A stretch of 60,453 bases of DNA. Origin: Halobacillus litoralis. GTDB taxonomy: Bacteria > Bacillota > Bacilli > Bacillales > Halobacillaceae. Positions 1-9,913 of the stretch are shown piece after piece. Made by a program: the position numbers and the translations under genes. How positions within the stretch are numbered: position 1 is the stretch's first letter; each line of letters opens with the position of its first letter. The stretch spans positions 1 through 60,453 of the forward strand of contig NZ_WMFA01000014.1 in assembly GCF_009856445.1 (NCBI RefSeq), read 5' to 3'. The notes beneath the pieces were generated by a model, which did no database searches, was not told the DNA's origin, and saw only the letters and a program-made list of their open reading frames with translations.

Positions 1-117
1 GAGATTTCCCTTTGCTTTAAGCAAATAAGATCCCTCAGAGACGATGAGGTTGATAGGTCCGAGGTGGAAGCGTGGTGACACGTGGAGCTGACGGATACTA
101 ATGGATCGATGACTTAT
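1..117 (+). rRNA. 23S rRNA, 3' end (partial)
   Basis: The left edge carries the conserved last ~115 nt of 23S rRNA, including the GGTTGATAGGTCCGAGGTGG stretch and the terminal GATCGATGACTTAT. Only the 3' tail is present. The 3' boundary is estimated by resemblance to Bacillus 23S and may be off by a few bases. The spacer to 5S (about 118-210) holds no tRNA; it contains a small hairpin at 181-199 (TTTGAGG/CCTCAAA) that is probably a processing element. Confidence 0.95.
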
Positions 118-210
118 CTATCTGATTATAATCATTCGTGAAGAACGTTGCTTTTCAAACAAGATGTTTCCTTATCCAGTTTTGAGGGTTCACCTCAAAC
201 TTTATATTGA

Positions 211-326
211 TGTGGTGGTGAAGGCGAAGAGGTCACACCTGTTCCCATACCGAACACAGCAGTTAAGCTCTTCAGCGCCGATGGTAGTCGGGTTTACCCC
301 CGTGAGAGTAGGACGCCGCCACATCA
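211..326 (+). rRNA. 5S rRNA
   Basis: A complete ~116-nt 5S gene. The conserved core GTTCCCATACCGAACAC and the GAGAGTAGGACG segment are present, and the ends pair (TGTGGTGG with CCGCCACA). It is the last gene of this rRNA operon and is followed directly by an intrinsic terminator. Confidence 0.96.
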
Positions 327-330
327 CTTG

Positions 331-363
331 AAAAACCAGAAGATCATTCTTCTGGTTTTTTTC
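331..363 (+). terminator. rRNA operon terminator
   Basis: AAAAACCAGAAG (331-342) pairs perfectly with CTTCTGGTTTTT (349-360) around a 6-nt loop and is followed by a T run. It ends the rRNA transcript. Confidence 0.92.
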
Positions 364-409
364 TATATCAACTTCATTAAACATAGACATAAAAGAAAGG
401 AGGGATCGT

Positions 410-1102
410 TTGAACTGGTCATATTTCTTTCATGACGACATTCTTTTATTTGTTTTCCGGTTATTTTTTGCACTCCTTCTTTCAGGGTTGATTGGCTTCG
501 AGAGGGAAGTCAAGAATCATTCGGCTGGCTTCCGCACCCATATTCTTGTCGGGGTGGGGGCTTGTATGATGATGCTCCTTTCCTTGTATGGTTTTGAAAC
601 GTTTATTGATCAATATGAACATGTCCGTTTCGATCCAGCCCGCATCCCTTCCTATGTCATTAGCGGCATTGGATTTTTAGGGGCCGGCACTATAATTGTC
701 AACGGGATGACTATTAGAGGGTTAACTACAGCAGCTTCCATATGGACGGTAGCCGGTATTGGCCTCGTTGTTGGTGCAGGGATGTATGACGTGGCGACGG
801 TCACAACAATCTTTGTGCTTATGAGCTTAGTTTTTCTAAATAAGGTTGAAAAAGAAAAGTTCAATGGGAATCGAAAAAATATTTTTCAAGTGACCATAAG
901 TAAGGATGCTCCGGTTAATAAAGTGTTGACCGTATTTGAACAAATGAAGTTGGATGTCCGGAAAATAGATATTGTTGCGTTGGATCAAACTCAAAAAAAG
1001 GTCGTCGTTGAATTGAATAAAGGACAAAGGTATGATCGATCCCTTCTTTTAGAGCGTCTGTCTTTGATGGATGGTGTAGAAGAATGTGGACATCGGTACT
1101 AA
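410..1102 (+). CDS. MgtC/SapB-family membrane protein
   Basis: A 230-residue protein with about five hydrophobic segments in residues 9-140 and a soluble C-terminal domain (about 150-230) resembling the ACT-like tail of MgtC proteins. The N-terminal region has the family signature: the ERE motif after the first membrane helix, the SGIGFLGAG segment, and the GLTTAASIW motif. MgtC relatives are linked to magnesium limitation and to F-ATPase modulation in pathogens; the role here is unknown. The start is TTG, chosen because AAAGGAGGG (396-404) sits just upstream and no better start exists. The gene lies alone between the rRNA terminator and its own terminator, only 46 nt after the rRNA hairpin, and no convincing promoter is visible. 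Confidence 0.85.
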   Translation: MNWSYFFHDDILLFVFRLFFALLLSGLIGFEREVKNHSAGFRTHILVGVGACMMMLLSLYGFETFIDQYEHVRFDPARIPSYVISGIGFLGAGTIIVNGMTIRGLTTAASIWTVAGIGLVVGAGMYDVATVTTIFVLMSLVFLNKVEKEKFNGNRKNIFQVTISKDAPVNKVLTVFEQMKLDVRKIDIVALDQTQKKVVVELNKGQRYDRSLLLERLSLMDGVEECGHRY

Positions 1103-1104
1103 AG

Positions 1105-1138
1105 AGTTGCACAGTTGATTCTGTGCAGCTTTTTTTGT
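1105..1138 (+). terminator. Terminator after the mgtC-like gene
   Basis: AGTTGCACAG (1105-1114) pairs with CTGTGCAGCT (1121-1130) with one G-T wobble, then a T run. It isolates the MgtC-family gene from the ctsR operon. Confidence 0.88.
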
Positions 1139-1195
1139 TTTATTTCATGATGAAAAGGGGAAACATAGAAGATGTAATTCTTCTAAACAAACAAG

Positions 1196-1223
1196 TTGCA
1201 TGACAAACAAAAATGAGTATAAT
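1196..1223 (+). promoter_or_regulatory. Sigma-A promoter of the ctsR operon
   Basis: TTGCAT (1196-1201), a 16-bp spacer and a perfect TATAAT (1218-1223). The start point would fall at about 1230, directly at the CtsR repeats, so repressor binding would block the initiating polymerase. Confidence 0.8.
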
Positions 1224-1231
1224 AAAATTAA

Positions 1232-1255
1232 AGTCAAAGATAGTCAAAGTCAAAA
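1232..1255 (+). promoter_or_regulatory. CtsR operator
   Basis: Heptads AGTCAAA (1232-1238) and AGTCAAA (1242-1248) are separated by GAT, matching the tandem direct-repeat CtsR box (GGTCAAA-NAN-GGTCAAA). A third unit, GTCAAAA, follows without a gap at 1249-1255. The site overlaps the predicted transcription start of ctsR-mcsA-mcsB-clpC, as expected for autorepression relieved by heat. Confidence 0.88.
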
Positions 1256-1269
1256 GAGGGGGAGGGAGC

Positions 1270-1734
1270 ATGCGGAATATCTCTGATGTTATTGAAGAAT
1301 ATCTCAAAGAGATCTTAGATGAAAATCGACACCAGGCGATTGAAATCAAGCGTAGTGAACTTGCCGAGAAATTTGATTGTGTACCTTCACAGATCAATTA
1401 TGTGATTAAGACACGTTTTACTGTGGAAAAAGGATATATAGTGGAAAGTAAAAGGGGAGGCGGCGGGTATATCCGTATCAGCCGAATCCAGTACCGAAAA
1501 GGATCAGAAATGATTGAAGAGGTGATGGAGCTCATCAACCCCCATGTTTCCCAAACGAAAGCCATTGATGTTCTTGAAAGGCTGGTAGATTATGAGATCA
1601 TCACTGAACGGGAAAGCAAACTGATGGCAAGTGTTATCGATCGCGACGTTCTTGCATTTTCTTTACCACTTCGCGATGAAGTTCGTGCCCGAATCATGAC
1701 AGCGATGCTATTCACCCTTAAATATAAATGTTGA
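1270..1734 (+). CDS. ctsR: CtsR, heat-shock repressor
   Basis: This 154-residue DNA-binding protein represses the class III heat-shock (clp) genes. The N-terminal half is a winged helix-turn-helix; the wing has the tetraglycine loop at residues 63-66 preceded by Arg62, the loop described as heat-sensing and the arginine as a target of the McsB kinase in relatives. The C-terminal part is the dimerisation/degradation domain. Start ATG 1270 gives the usual family length and has GGGGGAGGG just upstream; a longer frame from 1213 would run through the promoter and operator. It is the first gene of ctsR-mcsA-mcsB-clpC and is autoregulated through the operator at 1232-1255. Confidence 0.97.
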   Translation: MRNISDVIEEYLKEILDENRHQAIEIKRSELAEKFDCVPSQINYVIKTRFTVEKGYIVESKRGGGGYIRISRIQYRKGSEMIEEVMELINPHVSQTKAIDVLERLVDYEIITERESKLMASVIDRDVLAFSLPLRDEVRARIMTAMLFTLKYKC

Positions 1735-1754
1735 GTGAGAAGGGAGAGATTCAG

Positions 1755-2303
1755 ATGGAGTGTCAGAAATGTCATCAGCGTCCTGCTACCGTCCATTTGA
1801 CGCAGGTGATTAATGGTCAAAAATCAGAAGTCCATGTATGTGAAAAATGTGCGAAGGAAAATGGGTACATGAATTACGGGGAAGAGAACTTCACCTTGAA
1901 TGATCTCCTTTCAGGTCTGTTCCATTCCGAGGGACCTTCTCCTTTAAAAGGACAGAGCGCTCACTCATATACTCAAAAACCGATGCTGAAATGTCCCAAT
2001 TGCGGGCTAAGCTACGAGGAGTTTGCAAGGATAGGGAAGTTTGGCTGTGCAGAATGCTATAAAACATTCGATGAACGACTGAATCCCATTCTGCGCCGTG
2101 TTCACAGCGGGAACACAAGACATGATGGAAAGATCCCGAAAAGGGAAGGTGGAAACTTACATCTTAAAAAAGAGATGGAAGAATATAAAACTAATCTTCG
2201 ACAATTAATTGAGCAGGAAGAATTCGAAGAGGCAGCGAAAGTTAGAGATAAGATCAGATCTTTAGAAAGTCAACTGCATCATAGGGAGGATGGTGATGAG
2301 TAA
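1755..2303 (+). CDS. mcsA: McsA, zinc-binding activator of McsB
   Basis: A 182-residue adaptor that activates the McsB arginine kinase. It has four CxxC pairs (Cys3/6, Cys29/32, Cys80/83, Cys98/101), consistent with bound zinc, and a C-terminal UVR motif (about residues 140-175) with the [12 protein letters not shown] signature that contacts ClpC or McsB. The start at ATG 1755 puts the first CxxC at the N-terminus as in B. subtilis and follows an AGAAGGGAGAGA ribosome-binding site; an in-frame ATG at 1728 overlaps ctsR. The stop TAA shares one base with the mcsB ATG, so translation is coupled. Confidence 0.95.
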   Translation: MECQKCHQRPATVHLTQVINGQKSEVHVCEKCAKENGYMNYGEENFTLNDLLSGLFHSEGPSPLKGQSAHSYTQKPMLKCPNCGLSYEEFARIGKFGCAECYKTFDERLNPILRRVHSGNTRHDGKIPKREGGNLHLKKEMEEYKTNLRQLIEQEEFEEAAKVRDKIRSLESQLHHREDGDE

Positions 2304-3373
2304 TGTCTTTACAGCAATTCATGAATGAAGCTATTAGTCCGTGGATGAAGCAAGAGGGTCCGGACAGCGATATTGTACTCAGCAGCCGTATACGACTTGC
2401 TCGTAATTTCTCACAACATCCTTTTCCTATCATTGCTTCAGAGGAGACATTGAATAAAGTGTTGGAATTCTTCCAGCAAGAGTTCCAAAAGAAGTCTTTC
2501 AGAGATTATAAAGACTTTGAGCTGGTCCAGATGAAAGATTTACAGCCTATTGAAAAGAGAGTATTGGTAGAAAAACATTTGATCAGTCCACATTTAGCTG
2601 AAAAAGCGGATAAGTCGGCGTCTCTCATCTCACAAAATGAACAAGTATCAATTATGATTAATGAAGAGGATCATATTCGCATACAGTTATATTTCCCCGG
2701 CTTTCAGTTGGATCAGGCACTGGAACAAGCCAGTCAACTGGATGATTGGCTCGAAGAAAAAGTGGATTATGCTTTTGATGAGAAACGGGGATATTTAACC
2801 GCTTGTCCGACTAATGTGGGTACGGGAATGAGAGCTTCTGTCATGATGCATTTGCCTGCCTTATCCATGACGAACCAAATAAACCGTATGACGCCGGCCA
2901 TTAACCAACTGGGTCTTGTGGTGAGGGGGATTTACGGGGAGGGCAGCGAGGCTCTTGGAAATATTTATCAGATATCCAATCAGATTACCCTTGGTAAATC
3001 AGAAGAGGATATTGTTGAAGACCTTCACAGTGTCGTCAAACAGCTGATTGAACAAGAGAGAAAAGCAAGAGAAGCCTTGATGGCTCGCTCGAGTATTCAA
3101 TTGGAGGACCGTATCTTTCGCTCCTATGGTGTATTGACCAATAGTCGAATCATAGAATCTAAGGAGGCGGCAAAATGCCTTTCTGACTTGAGGCTTGGCA
3201 TCGATCTAGGATTCATCGATCATATTCCGCGAACGATTTTAAATGAATTGATGGTTCTTACACAGCCCGGATTCTTGCAACAATACGCGAAAACTCCTTT
3301 ATCCCCTGATGAAAGGGATGTAAGAAGAGCATCATTAATTCGCGAACGACTTCAATTAGAAAATGAAGAATAA
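2303..3373 (+). CDS. mcsB: McsB, protein arginine kinase
   Basis: A 356-residue member of the phosphagen-kinase fold that phosphorylates arginine side chains and so marks proteins for ClpCP. The nucleotide-binding arginines are seen in SSRIRLARN (residues 27-35) and the catalytic loop in [14 protein letters not shown] (around residue 170). Its product also modifies CtsR, linking the operon to its own induction. It starts inside the mcsA stop codon (1-nt overlap) and clpC follows after a short gap, giving the standard four-gene order. Confidence 0.96.
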   Translation: MSLQQFMNEAISPWMKQEGPDSDIVLSSRIRLARNFSQHPFPIIASEETLNKVLEFFQQEFQKKSFRDYKDFELVQMKDLQPIEKRVLVEKHLISPHLAEKADKSASLISQNEQVSIMINEEDHIRIQLYFPGFQLDQALEQASQLDDWLEEKVDYAFDEKRGYLTACPTNVGTGMRASVMMHLPALSMTNQINRMTPAINQLGLVVRGIYGEGSEALGNIYQISNQITLGKSEEDIVEDLHSVVKQLIEQERKAREALMARSSIQLEDRIFRSYGVLTNSRIIESKEAAKCLSDLRLGIDLGFIDHIPRTILNELMVLTQPGFLQQYAKTPLSPDERDVRRASLIRERLQLENEE

Positions 3374-3391
3374 TGTTAGGAGGGAATGTCC

Positions 3392-5851
3392 ATGATGTTT
3401 GGGCGATTTACAGAAAGAGCACAAAAAGTATTAGCGCTGGCACAGGAAGAAGCTGTTCGTTTAGGTCATAATAACATTGGTACGGAGCATATCCTTTTAG
3501 GCTTAGTTAGTGAAGGAGAAGGCATAGCTGCCAAAGCTCTGACTGCATTAGGACTTGAGTCTTCAAAAATCCAGCAGGAAGTAGAGAAATTAATCGGTAA
3601 GGGAGAGAAAGTTTCCCAAACGATTCATTATACGCCTCGTGCGAAGAAAGTCATTGAGCTTTCTATGGATGAAGCTCGTAAACTGGGACACTCATACGTA
3701 GGAACTGAACATATCCTTCTTGGATTGATCCGTGAAGGAGAAGGCGTGGCCGCCCGTGTCCTGAATAACCTGGGTGTAAGCTTGAACAAGGCTCGTCAGC
3801 AGGTATTACAATTGCTTGGGAACAATGAGTCCACAGGTGGTCAAAACCGTCGTGGTGGCGGATCAGGTGCTCAGGCAGCGAATGCTAATACTCCGACGCT
3901 TGATTCACTGGCTCGTGACCTTACAGCGATTGCGAAAGAGGGAAACATTGACCCTGTCATCGGGCGAAGCAAAGAAATTGAGCGTGTCATTCAAGTATTG
4001 AGCCGTCGTACGAAGAATAACCCGGTTCTTGTCGGTGAGCCTGGTGTTGGTAAAACAGCCATCGCTGAAGGTCTGGCACAGCAGATTATGAATAATGAAG
4101 TACCGGAGATACTTCGCGATAAACGAGTGATGACCCTTGATATGGGTACCGTCGTTGCCGGGACCAAGTATCGTGGTGAATTTGAAGACCGCCTGAAAAA
4201 AGTGATGGAAGAGATTCGTCAGGCAGGGAACATCATCCTGTTCATCGACGAACTGCACACGTTAATCGGTGCTGGTGGGGCAGAAGGTGCGATTGATGCA
4301 TCCAATATCCTTAAGCCGTCTCTTGCTCGTGGTGAATTGCAATGTATCGGTGCTACGACACTCGATGAGTACCGCAAATACATTGAGAAGGATGCTGCTC
4401 TTGAGCGTAGGTTCCAGCCTATCCAAGTAGATGAACCGAACCTCGATGAATCCATCCAAATTCTCCAAGGTCTTCGCGACCGTTATGAAGCACACCACCG
4501 TGTAACGATTACGGATGACTCAATCGAGTCCGCGGTCCGTTTCTCTGATCGTTACATCACAGACCGCTTCTTGCCGGATAAAGCGATTGACTTGATTGAT
4601 GAAGCTGCATCCAAAGTTCGTCTGCGCTCCTACACAGCTCCACCGAACTTGAAAGAGTTAGAACAGAAGCTTGAAGAAGTGCGGAAAGAGAAGGATGCTG
4701 CTGTACAGAGTCAGGAATTTGAGAAAGCTGCCTCTTTAAGAGACAGTGAACAGCGCTTGAGAGATGAGTTGGAACAAACGAAAGATGAGTGGAAAGAAAA
4801 ACAAGGGCAGGAAGATTCCGAAGTTACAGTAGAGGACATTGCTTCTGTCGTATCTACATGGACGGGAGTGCCTGTCTCCAAGATGACGAAAGATGAGAGC
4901 GAACGCCTTCTCCATCTTGAAGATACTCTTCACAACCGTGTGATCGGCCAGGAAGAAGCGGTCAAAGCGATTTCTAAAGCGATCCGCCGTGCCCGTGCCG
5001 GACTTAAAGATCCGAAACGTCCAATCGGTTCATTTATTTTCCTTGGACCAACAGGTGTCGGTAAAACAGAACTCGCTCGCGCTTTAGCAGAGAGCATGTT
5101 CGGAGAAGAAGATGCGATGATCCGAATCGACATGTCCGAGTATATGGAAAAACACAGTACGTCCCGCCTTGTCGGTTCACCTCCAGGTTATGTCGGCTAT
5201 GATGAAGGCGGCCAATTAACAGAGAAAGTACGCAATAAGCCTTACTCTGTGGTCCTGCTTGACGAAATTGAAAAAGCGCATCCGGAAGTATTCAACATTT
5301 TGCTTCAGGTTCTTGAGGATGGTCGTCTAACCGATTCCAAAGGACGCGTCGTAGATTTCCGTAACACCGTGCTGATCATGACATCCAACGTCGGTGCTCA
5401 AGAATTGAAACAGAACAAATATGTTGGCTTCTCCATGGGTGATACCGATCAGGATTATAAAGATATGAAATCTAAAGTGACAGATGCTTTGAAGAAAGCG
5501 TTCCGTCCTGAGTTTTTGAACCGTATCGATGAAACGATTGTTTTCCACTCCCTGGAGAGAAAACACATGAAAGATATTGTGACATTGATGGTCGAAGAAC
5601 TGCGTAAACGTCTGAAAGAACAAGAGATTGACTTCGTCTTATCGGATGCCGCTATTCAGCATATTGCAGAATCAGGGTTCGATCCGGAATACGGAGCACG
5701 TCCATTGCGCCGTTCTATACAAAAGAATGTGGAAGACCTGCTTTCAGAAGAACTCTTGAAAGAAAACATCGCCAAAGGGCAAAGTGTGAAAATTGAGCTT
5801 GATGATGATAAGAACTTTGTGGTTCATACCCAGCAAGAGTCTACGAATTAA
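3392..5851 (+). CDS. clpC: ClpC, AAA+ unfoldase of the ClpCP protease
   Basis: An 819-residue Hsp100 ATPase that unfolds substrates, including arginine-phosphorylated proteins, for ClpP. Order: double Clp-N repeat (about 1-145), first AAA+ module with Walker A GEPGVGKT and ELHTLIGAG, a UVR-containing middle segment (about 415-480), second AAA+ module with GPTGVGKT, and a C-terminal D2-small domain. The start MMFGRF at ATG 3392 is preferred: AGGAGGG at 3378-3384 is 8 nt upstream, whereas an in-frame ATG at 3386 is only 2 nt from it. The protein is slightly longer than B. subtilis ClpC. Last gene of the CtsR operon, followed by a terminator. Confidence 0.97.
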   Translation: MMFGRFTERAQKVLALAQEEAVRLGHNNIGTEHILLGLVSEGEGIAAKALTALGLESSKIQQEVEKLIGKGEKVSQTIHYTPRAKKVIELSMDEARKLGHSYVGTEHILLGLIREGEGVAARVLNNLGVSLNKARQQVLQLLGNNESTGGQNRRGGGSGAQAANANTPTLDSLARDLTAIAKEGNIDPVIGRSKEIERVIQVLSRRTKNNPVLVGEPGVGKTAIAEGLAQQIMNNEVPEILRDKRVMTLDMGTVVAGTKYRGEFEDRLKKVMEEIRQAGNIILFIDELHTLIGAGGAEGAIDASNILKPSLARGELQCIGATTLDEYRKYIEKDAALERRFQPIQVDEPNLDESIQILQGLRDRYEAHHRVTITDDSIESAVRFSDRYITDRFLPDKAIDLIDEAASKVRLRSYTAPPNLKELEQKLEEVRKEKDAAVQSQEFEKAASLRDSEQRLRDELEQTKDEWKEKQGQEDSEVTVEDIASVVSTWTGVPVSKMTKDESERLLHLEDTLHNRVIGQEEAVKAISKAIRRARAGLKDPKRPIGSFIFLGPTGVGKTELARALAESMFGEEDAMIRIDMSEYMEKHSTSRLVGSPPGYVGYDEGGQLTEKVRNKPYSVVLLDEIEKAHPEVFNILLQVLEDGRLTDSKGRVVDFRNTVLIMTSNVGAQELKQNKYVGFSMGDTDQDYKDMKSKVTDALKKAFRPEFLNRIDETIVFHSLERKHMKDIVTLMVEELRKRLKEQEIDFVLSDAAIQHIAESGFDPEYGARPLRRSIQKNVEDLLSEELLKENIAKGQSVKIELDDDKNFVVHTQQESTN

Positions 5852-5971
5852 AATAGTTGTATAGAAGCAGGAAGACTCAGATCACACAGATGGTGGAAAT
5901 GACGAGGATGAAGGGCTGCTCCCCTTCTTCTATTTCATAGAAATTCATCATATAGTGAACAGAGCCTAAGA

Positions 5972-6006
5972 AAAATCGGAAGGGTTTGCCTTCCGATTTT
6001 TTTCTT
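5972..6006 (+). terminator. Terminator of the ctsR-clpC operon
   Basis: AAAATCGGAAGG (5972-5983) pairs perfectly with CCTTCCGATTTT (5989-6000) around a 5-nt loop, then T-rich sequence. It lies 120 nt after the clpC stop. The rest of the 5852-6112 gap shows no gene. Confidence 0.92.
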
Positions 6007-6112
6007 CTTCCGCTATGATTTTACTAGAATGATTTAATACAATTGATAAGATCGTGAAACTGATTCACAATCTTTTACGTATAGAATAATAAGAATAAGG
6101 AGCGAGATAATC

Positions 6113-7492
6113 TTGGCAAAAAGGAAAACGAAGTTTGTTTGCCAGGAATGTGGGTATGAGACACCTAAATGGATGGGAAAATGTCCGGGGTGTAATCAAT
6201 GGAACACGCTGGTTGAAGAAATGACAGCTGCTCCGGCGAATTCCAGACATGTGTTTCAGACAAGCTCCACTTCCGCAACAACGAAACCTGAAAAAATCAC
6301 ACAAATAAAGTCGCAAAAAGAACCACGTATGCCGACAGATATGCCTGAGTTTAACCGGGTGTTAGGTGGAGGAATCGTGGCGGGGTCTCTAGTTTTGATT
6401 GGCGGGGATCCGGGAATCGGTAAATCCACTCTTTTGCTTCAGGTCTCTGCACAGATCGCGAAAAAAGACTTTCCTGTCCTCTACATATCCGGGGAGGAGT
6501 CATCGCGACAAACGAAGCTTCGGGCCGAGCGTTTGGATATTACATCCGATGAACTCTATGTTTTACCGGAAACAAACTTACAGGATGTCATCAACCAAAT
6601 TGAAAACATTGAACCAAAATTTGTGGTCATAGATTCGATCCAGACCATTTTCAAAGAAGATGTGACCTCTGCTCCGGGGAGCGTTTCCCAAGTTCGTGAA
6701 TGTACAAGTCACTTGATGAGAATTGCTAAAAGCAAAGGTATCCCTATTTTCATCGTGGGGCATGTTACTAAAGAAGGTTCCATTGCCGGCCCACGTCTGC
6801 TTGAACATATGGTGGATGCCGTCCTTTATTTCGAAGGAGAGCAGCATCACACATTCAGAATTCTAAGAAGTGTGAAGAACCGTTTTGGAAGTACTCATGA
6901 AATGGGAATCTTTGAAATGAAGGAGAAAGGCCTGGAAGAGGTTCTGAACCCTTCAGAAATTTTCCTGGAAGAACGTTCGCAAGGGGCTGCGGGTTCAATC
7001 GTGGTGGCTTCCATGGAAGGGACAAGACCGGTACTTGTAGAAATACAGGCCTTGATCTCACCGACGGCATACGGAAACCCGAGACGGATGGCTACAGGTC
7101 TTGATAACAGCCGTGTACCGCTTTTAATGGCTGTTTTGGAAAAGAGAGCAGGGCTCCTGCTTCAGAACCAGGATGCTTACGTAAAAGTCGCTGGTGGCGT
7201 GAAATTGGATGAGCCGGCGATTGATTTAGCCGTTGCGATCAGCATTGCCTCAAGTTTCCGGAATCAGTCTCCAAATGGAGATGATGTGGTCGTTGGGGAA
7301 GTTGGCTTGACGGGTGAGATACGAAGAGTTGCAAGAATTGAGCAAAGGGTCCAGGAAGCGGCGAAATTAGGCTTCAACAGGGTCATCATTCCCAAGAAGA
7401 ACATGGATGGCTGGACGCCTCCTTCTCAAATCGAAGTGATCGGTGTCAGTACCGTTCAGGAGGCGATGAAGGTAACACTGGGGGATTCATAA
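6113..7492 (+). CDS. radA: RadA/Sms, DNA repair and branch-migration ATPase
   Basis: A 459-residue RecA-like ATPase that processes recombination intermediates. It has an N-terminal four-cysteine zinc finger (Cys10, 13, 24, 27), Walker [11 protein letters not shown] near residues 97-106, Walker B VVIDSIQT, the RadA-specific KNRFG motif near residue 256, and a C-terminal Lon-protease-like domain. The start is TTG 6113, with AAGGAGCGA upstream and the zinc finger placed exactly as in other RadA proteins. Its stop abuts the disA ATG with no gap, so the two are cotranscribed. No clear sigma-A promoter was identified upstream, though A/T-rich -10-like sequences occur. Confidence 0.96.
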   Translation: MAKRKTKFVCQECGYETPKWMGKCPGCNQWNTLVEEMTAAPANSRHVFQTSSTSATTKPEKITQIKSQKEPRMPTDMPEFNRVLGGGIVAGSLVLIGGDPGIGKSTLLLQVSAQIAKKDFPVLYISGEESSRQTKLRAERLDITSDELYVLPETNLQDVINQIENIEPKFVVIDSIQTIFKEDVTSAPGSVSQVRECTSHLMRIAKSKGIPIFIVGHVTKEGSIAGPRLLEHMVDAVLYFEGEQHHTFRILRSVKNRFGSTHEMGIFEMKEKGLEEVLNPSEIFLEERSQGAAGSIVVASMEGTRPVLVEIQALISPTAYGNPRRMATGLDNSRVPLLMAVLEKRAGLLLQNQDAYVKVAGGVKLDEPAIDLAVAISIASSFRNQSPNGDDVVVGEVGLTGEIRRVARIEQRVQEAAKLGFNRVIIPKKNMDGWTPPSQIEVIGVSTVQEAMKVTLGDS

Positions 7493-8566
7493 ATGGAATG
7501 GCATGAAATCAACGAAAATGGAATCGGAGAAATTCTCCAGCTGGTGGCCCCTGGCACACCACTGAGAGATGGGATTGATAACGTCCTTCGTGCAAAAACA
7601 GGTGGGTTGATTGTGCTTGGATACGGCGATCATATGCGGGATCTTGTGGATGGCGGTTTCCATATCCAGTCTGATTTCACGCCCGCCCACCTTTACGAAT
7701 TGGCGAAAATGGATGGGGCATTAATTTTAAATGACGAAGGAAAGCGCATTCTTTATGCCAATGCACAATTGATGCCGGACCCGGATATCCTGTCCACGGA
7801 AACGGGGATGAGGCACCGGACGGCAGAGCGGGTGGCTAAACAAACAGGGGCTCTCGTCATAGCGATATCTCAACGACGGAACGTAATCACGTTGTATAAA
7901 GGTTCTCTCCGTTACTCGCTCAAGGATATTGGTGTGATTTTGACGAAGGCCAACCAGGCGATTCAGACGTTGGAAAAGTATAAAAATGTACTGGATCAAA
8001 GTGTGACGAATCTTGGGGCCATGGAGTTTGAAAACATGGTTTCCTTTTCGGAAGTCGTGCAGGTCGTCCACCGTATTGAAATGGTGCTCCGGACGAAGAC
8101 CGAGATCTTGAACTATGTGAATGAGCTCGGTACGGAAGGACGTTTGATTCAGCTGCAATTGACGGAATTAGTTTCGAATATTGAAGATGAAGCAACTTTG
8201 CTTTTACGTGATTATAGTAAGCGGCCGGATTATGAACCTTATTATATTCTGAGAAAAATGCAGGAAATCACCAATACGGAACTTCTCTCGGATGAGCAGG
8301 TATTGAAACTTATGGGGTATTCACCGAATACGAAATTGTCGGACCCTATCGTTCCCAGAGGGTACCGGATTTTAAGTCGTATCCCAAGACTTCCAGTTCT
8401 CATTATTGAACACTTGGTAGAAAGGTTTGGGACGTTGGAAGAGCTGATCCAGGCTTCTCCTAAAGAACTTGTTGAAGTCGATGGTGTAGGAGAGATTCGT
8501 GCGATGAAAATCAGAGATGGCCTTGATCGCATACAAGAACAGTTGTTCGTAGATCGCCATATATAA
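7493..8566 (+). CDS. disA: DisA, diadenylate cyclase and DNA-integrity scanner
   Basis: A 357-residue enzyme that condenses two ATP to cyclic di-AMP and pauses at branched DNA. The DAC domain carries both catalytic motifs, DGA at residues 74-76 and RHRTAER at 107-113. A helical linker and a C-terminal helix-hairpin-helix DNA-binding domain ([18 protein letters not shown]) follow. It begins immediately after the radA stop, matching the conserved radA-disA pair in which RadA modulates DisA. The residues needed for cyclase activity appear intact. Confidence 0.97.
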   Translation: MEWHEINENGIGEILQLVAPGTPLRDGIDNVLRAKTGGLIVLGYGDHMRDLVDGGFHIQSDFTPAHLYELAKMDGALILNDEGKRILYANAQLMPDPDILSTETGMRHRTAERVAKQTGALVIAISQRRNVITLYKGSLRYSLKDIGVILTKANQAIQTLEKYKNVLDQSVTNLGAMEFENMVSFSEVVQVVHRIEMVLRTKTEILNYVNELGTEGRLIQLQLTELVSNIEDEATLLLRDYSKRPDYEPYYILRKMQEITNTELLSDEQVLKLMGYSPNTKLSDPIVPRGYRILSRIPRLPVLIIEHLVERFGTLEELIQASPKELVEVDGVGEIRAMKIRDGLDRIQEQLFVDRHI

Positions 8567-8571
8567 GAATA

Positions 8572-8601
8572 TTGACTTATTTGTGAACAATATGGTATGA
8601 T
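8572..8601 (+). promoter_or_regulatory. Candidate sigma-A promoter for yacL
   Basis: TTGACT (8572-8577), an 18-bp spacer and TATGAT (8596-8601), lying just after the disA stop and ~120 nt before the yacL start. Confidence 0.6.
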
Positions 8602-8720
8602 TATCTGTTTGCTCATTGACTTAATTTGGAAGTTGTGCTAAGTTAAAAACCATCATTCCTTTTTTATATGGTTAATGGTTGTTAGGTTTGGTCATACTGT
8701 GTTTGAGGAGGTGAATACAA

Positions 8721-9815
8721 GTGCTTAAACGTATCGTACAGTTGTTTATTGTCATAACCGGCGGAACCATCGGTTACCTCTATTTTCCAGAGTTGTTCAC
8801 AACCATGGGACTGACATGGCAGAATTGGATTCAATCTGTCTTAGGGGCCGTACTAGGAGCACTTATATTATTTTTATTTACTTTTTGGATTGTGGATTAT
8901 ATTGTCGATTTTTTAAGGTGGATCGAGGACACTCTCGTCCGGGCCCCAGTAGCAGATTTGCTGTTTGGAAGTCTCGGTTTGATAGTCGGGCTGATTATCG
9001 CCTACTTGATCAACATCCCTGTGCAAGATATCCAAATTCAAGTAGTTAATCAGGTTGTACCGATCTTTTTAACATTCTTACTAGGTTACTTTGGGTTTCA
9101 GGTCGGTTTTAAACGGAAAGATGAATTCCTGAACTTGGTTTCAAGGAAAGAGAAGAAGCCAGAAGAAGAACTTCAGGAGGATTCTACCTTGGATCCTGCT
9201 TTGATTCCAAAACGAAAGATCTTGGATACAAGTGTCATCATTGATGGCCGTATTGCGGATATTTGCGATACACATTTTCTTGAAGGAACAATTGTGATTC
9301 CACAATTCGTATTGGAAGAATTGCAGCACATCGCTGATTCATCCGATGGTCTGAAAAGAAATCGTGGACGTCGTGGGTTGGATGTCCTGAACCGTCTTCA
9401 AAAAGATCTTCCTGTGAATGTTGAGATTTACGAAGGGGATTTCGAAGACATTCAGGAAGTAGACAGTAAGCTTGTGAAGCTTGCGAAAGTGATGGACGGG
9501 ATTGTCGTAACGAATGATTTCAACTTGAATAAAGTTTGTGAGTTTCAAAATGTTCAAGTCTTGAACATTAATGATCTTGCGAATGCTGTGAAACCGGTCG
9601 TTCTTCCTGGGGAAGAGATGACAATTCAAGTCATCAAAGACGGGAAAGAGCAGAATCAAGGGGTCGCCTACTTGGATGACGGCACAATGATCGTTGTCGA
9701 AGAAGGGAAAGACTTTATCGGGAAGACAATTGAAGTGGTAGTGACCAGCGTGTTGCAGACATCAGCCGGTCGTATGATTTTTGCAAAGCCGAAATCACTT
9801 GAAAAAGCCTTGTAA
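8721..9815 (+). CDS. yacL: YacL-type PIN/TRAM membrane protein
   Basis: A 364-residue protein with four hydrophobic segments in the first ~135 residues, then a PIN domain and a C-terminal TRAM domain. The PIN domain begins at [14 protein letters not shown] and keeps several acidic residues typical of metal-dependent PIN nucleases ([21 protein letters not shown]). TRAM is a nucleic-acid-binding beta-barrel ([16 protein letters not shown]). The combination suggests a membrane-tethered RNase, but the substrate is not known. The start is GTG 8721 with a strong GAGGAGGTGA site. It sits between disA and the isoprenoid genes as in B. subtilis and ends at a strong terminator. Confidence 0.9.
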   Translation: MLKRIVQLFIVITGGTIGYLYFPELFTTMGLTWQNWIQSVLGAVLGALILFLFTFWIVDYIVDFLRWIEDTLVRAPVADLLFGSLGLIVGLIIAYLINIPVQDIQIQVVNQVVPIFLTFLLGYFGFQVGFKRKDEFLNLVSRKEKKPEEELQEDSTLDPALIPKRKILDTSVIIDGRIADICDTHFLEGTIVIPQFVLEELQHIADSSDGLKRNRGRRGLDVLNRLQKDLPVNVEIYEGDFEDIQEVDSKLVKLAKVMDGIVVTNDFNLNKVCEFQNVQVLNINDLANAVKPVVLPGEEMTIQVIKDGKEQNQGVAYLDDGTMIVVEEGKDFIGKTIEVVVTSVLQTSAGRMIFAKPKSLEKAL

Positions 9816-9840
9816 AAACGGTATAAACAAATAGAGAATG

Positions 9841-9880
9841 ACAAAAGTGATAACATGCGTGTTATCGCTTTTGTTATTTT
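9841..9880 (+). terminator. Terminator after yacL
   Basis: ACAAAAGTGATAAC (9841-9854) pairs with GTTATCGCTTTTGT (9861-9874), 14 bp with one G-T wobble, followed by a T-rich stretch. Confidence 0.85.
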
Positions 9881-9913
9881 ATGAACGTCTAAACAAACGT
9901 AGGATGGATACGC

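Noticed and set aside
202-390. 62-codon minus-strand ORF across the 5S gene
   Set aside because: It is antisense to 5S rRNA and the rRNA terminator; the frame exists only because the RNA sequence lacks stops there.
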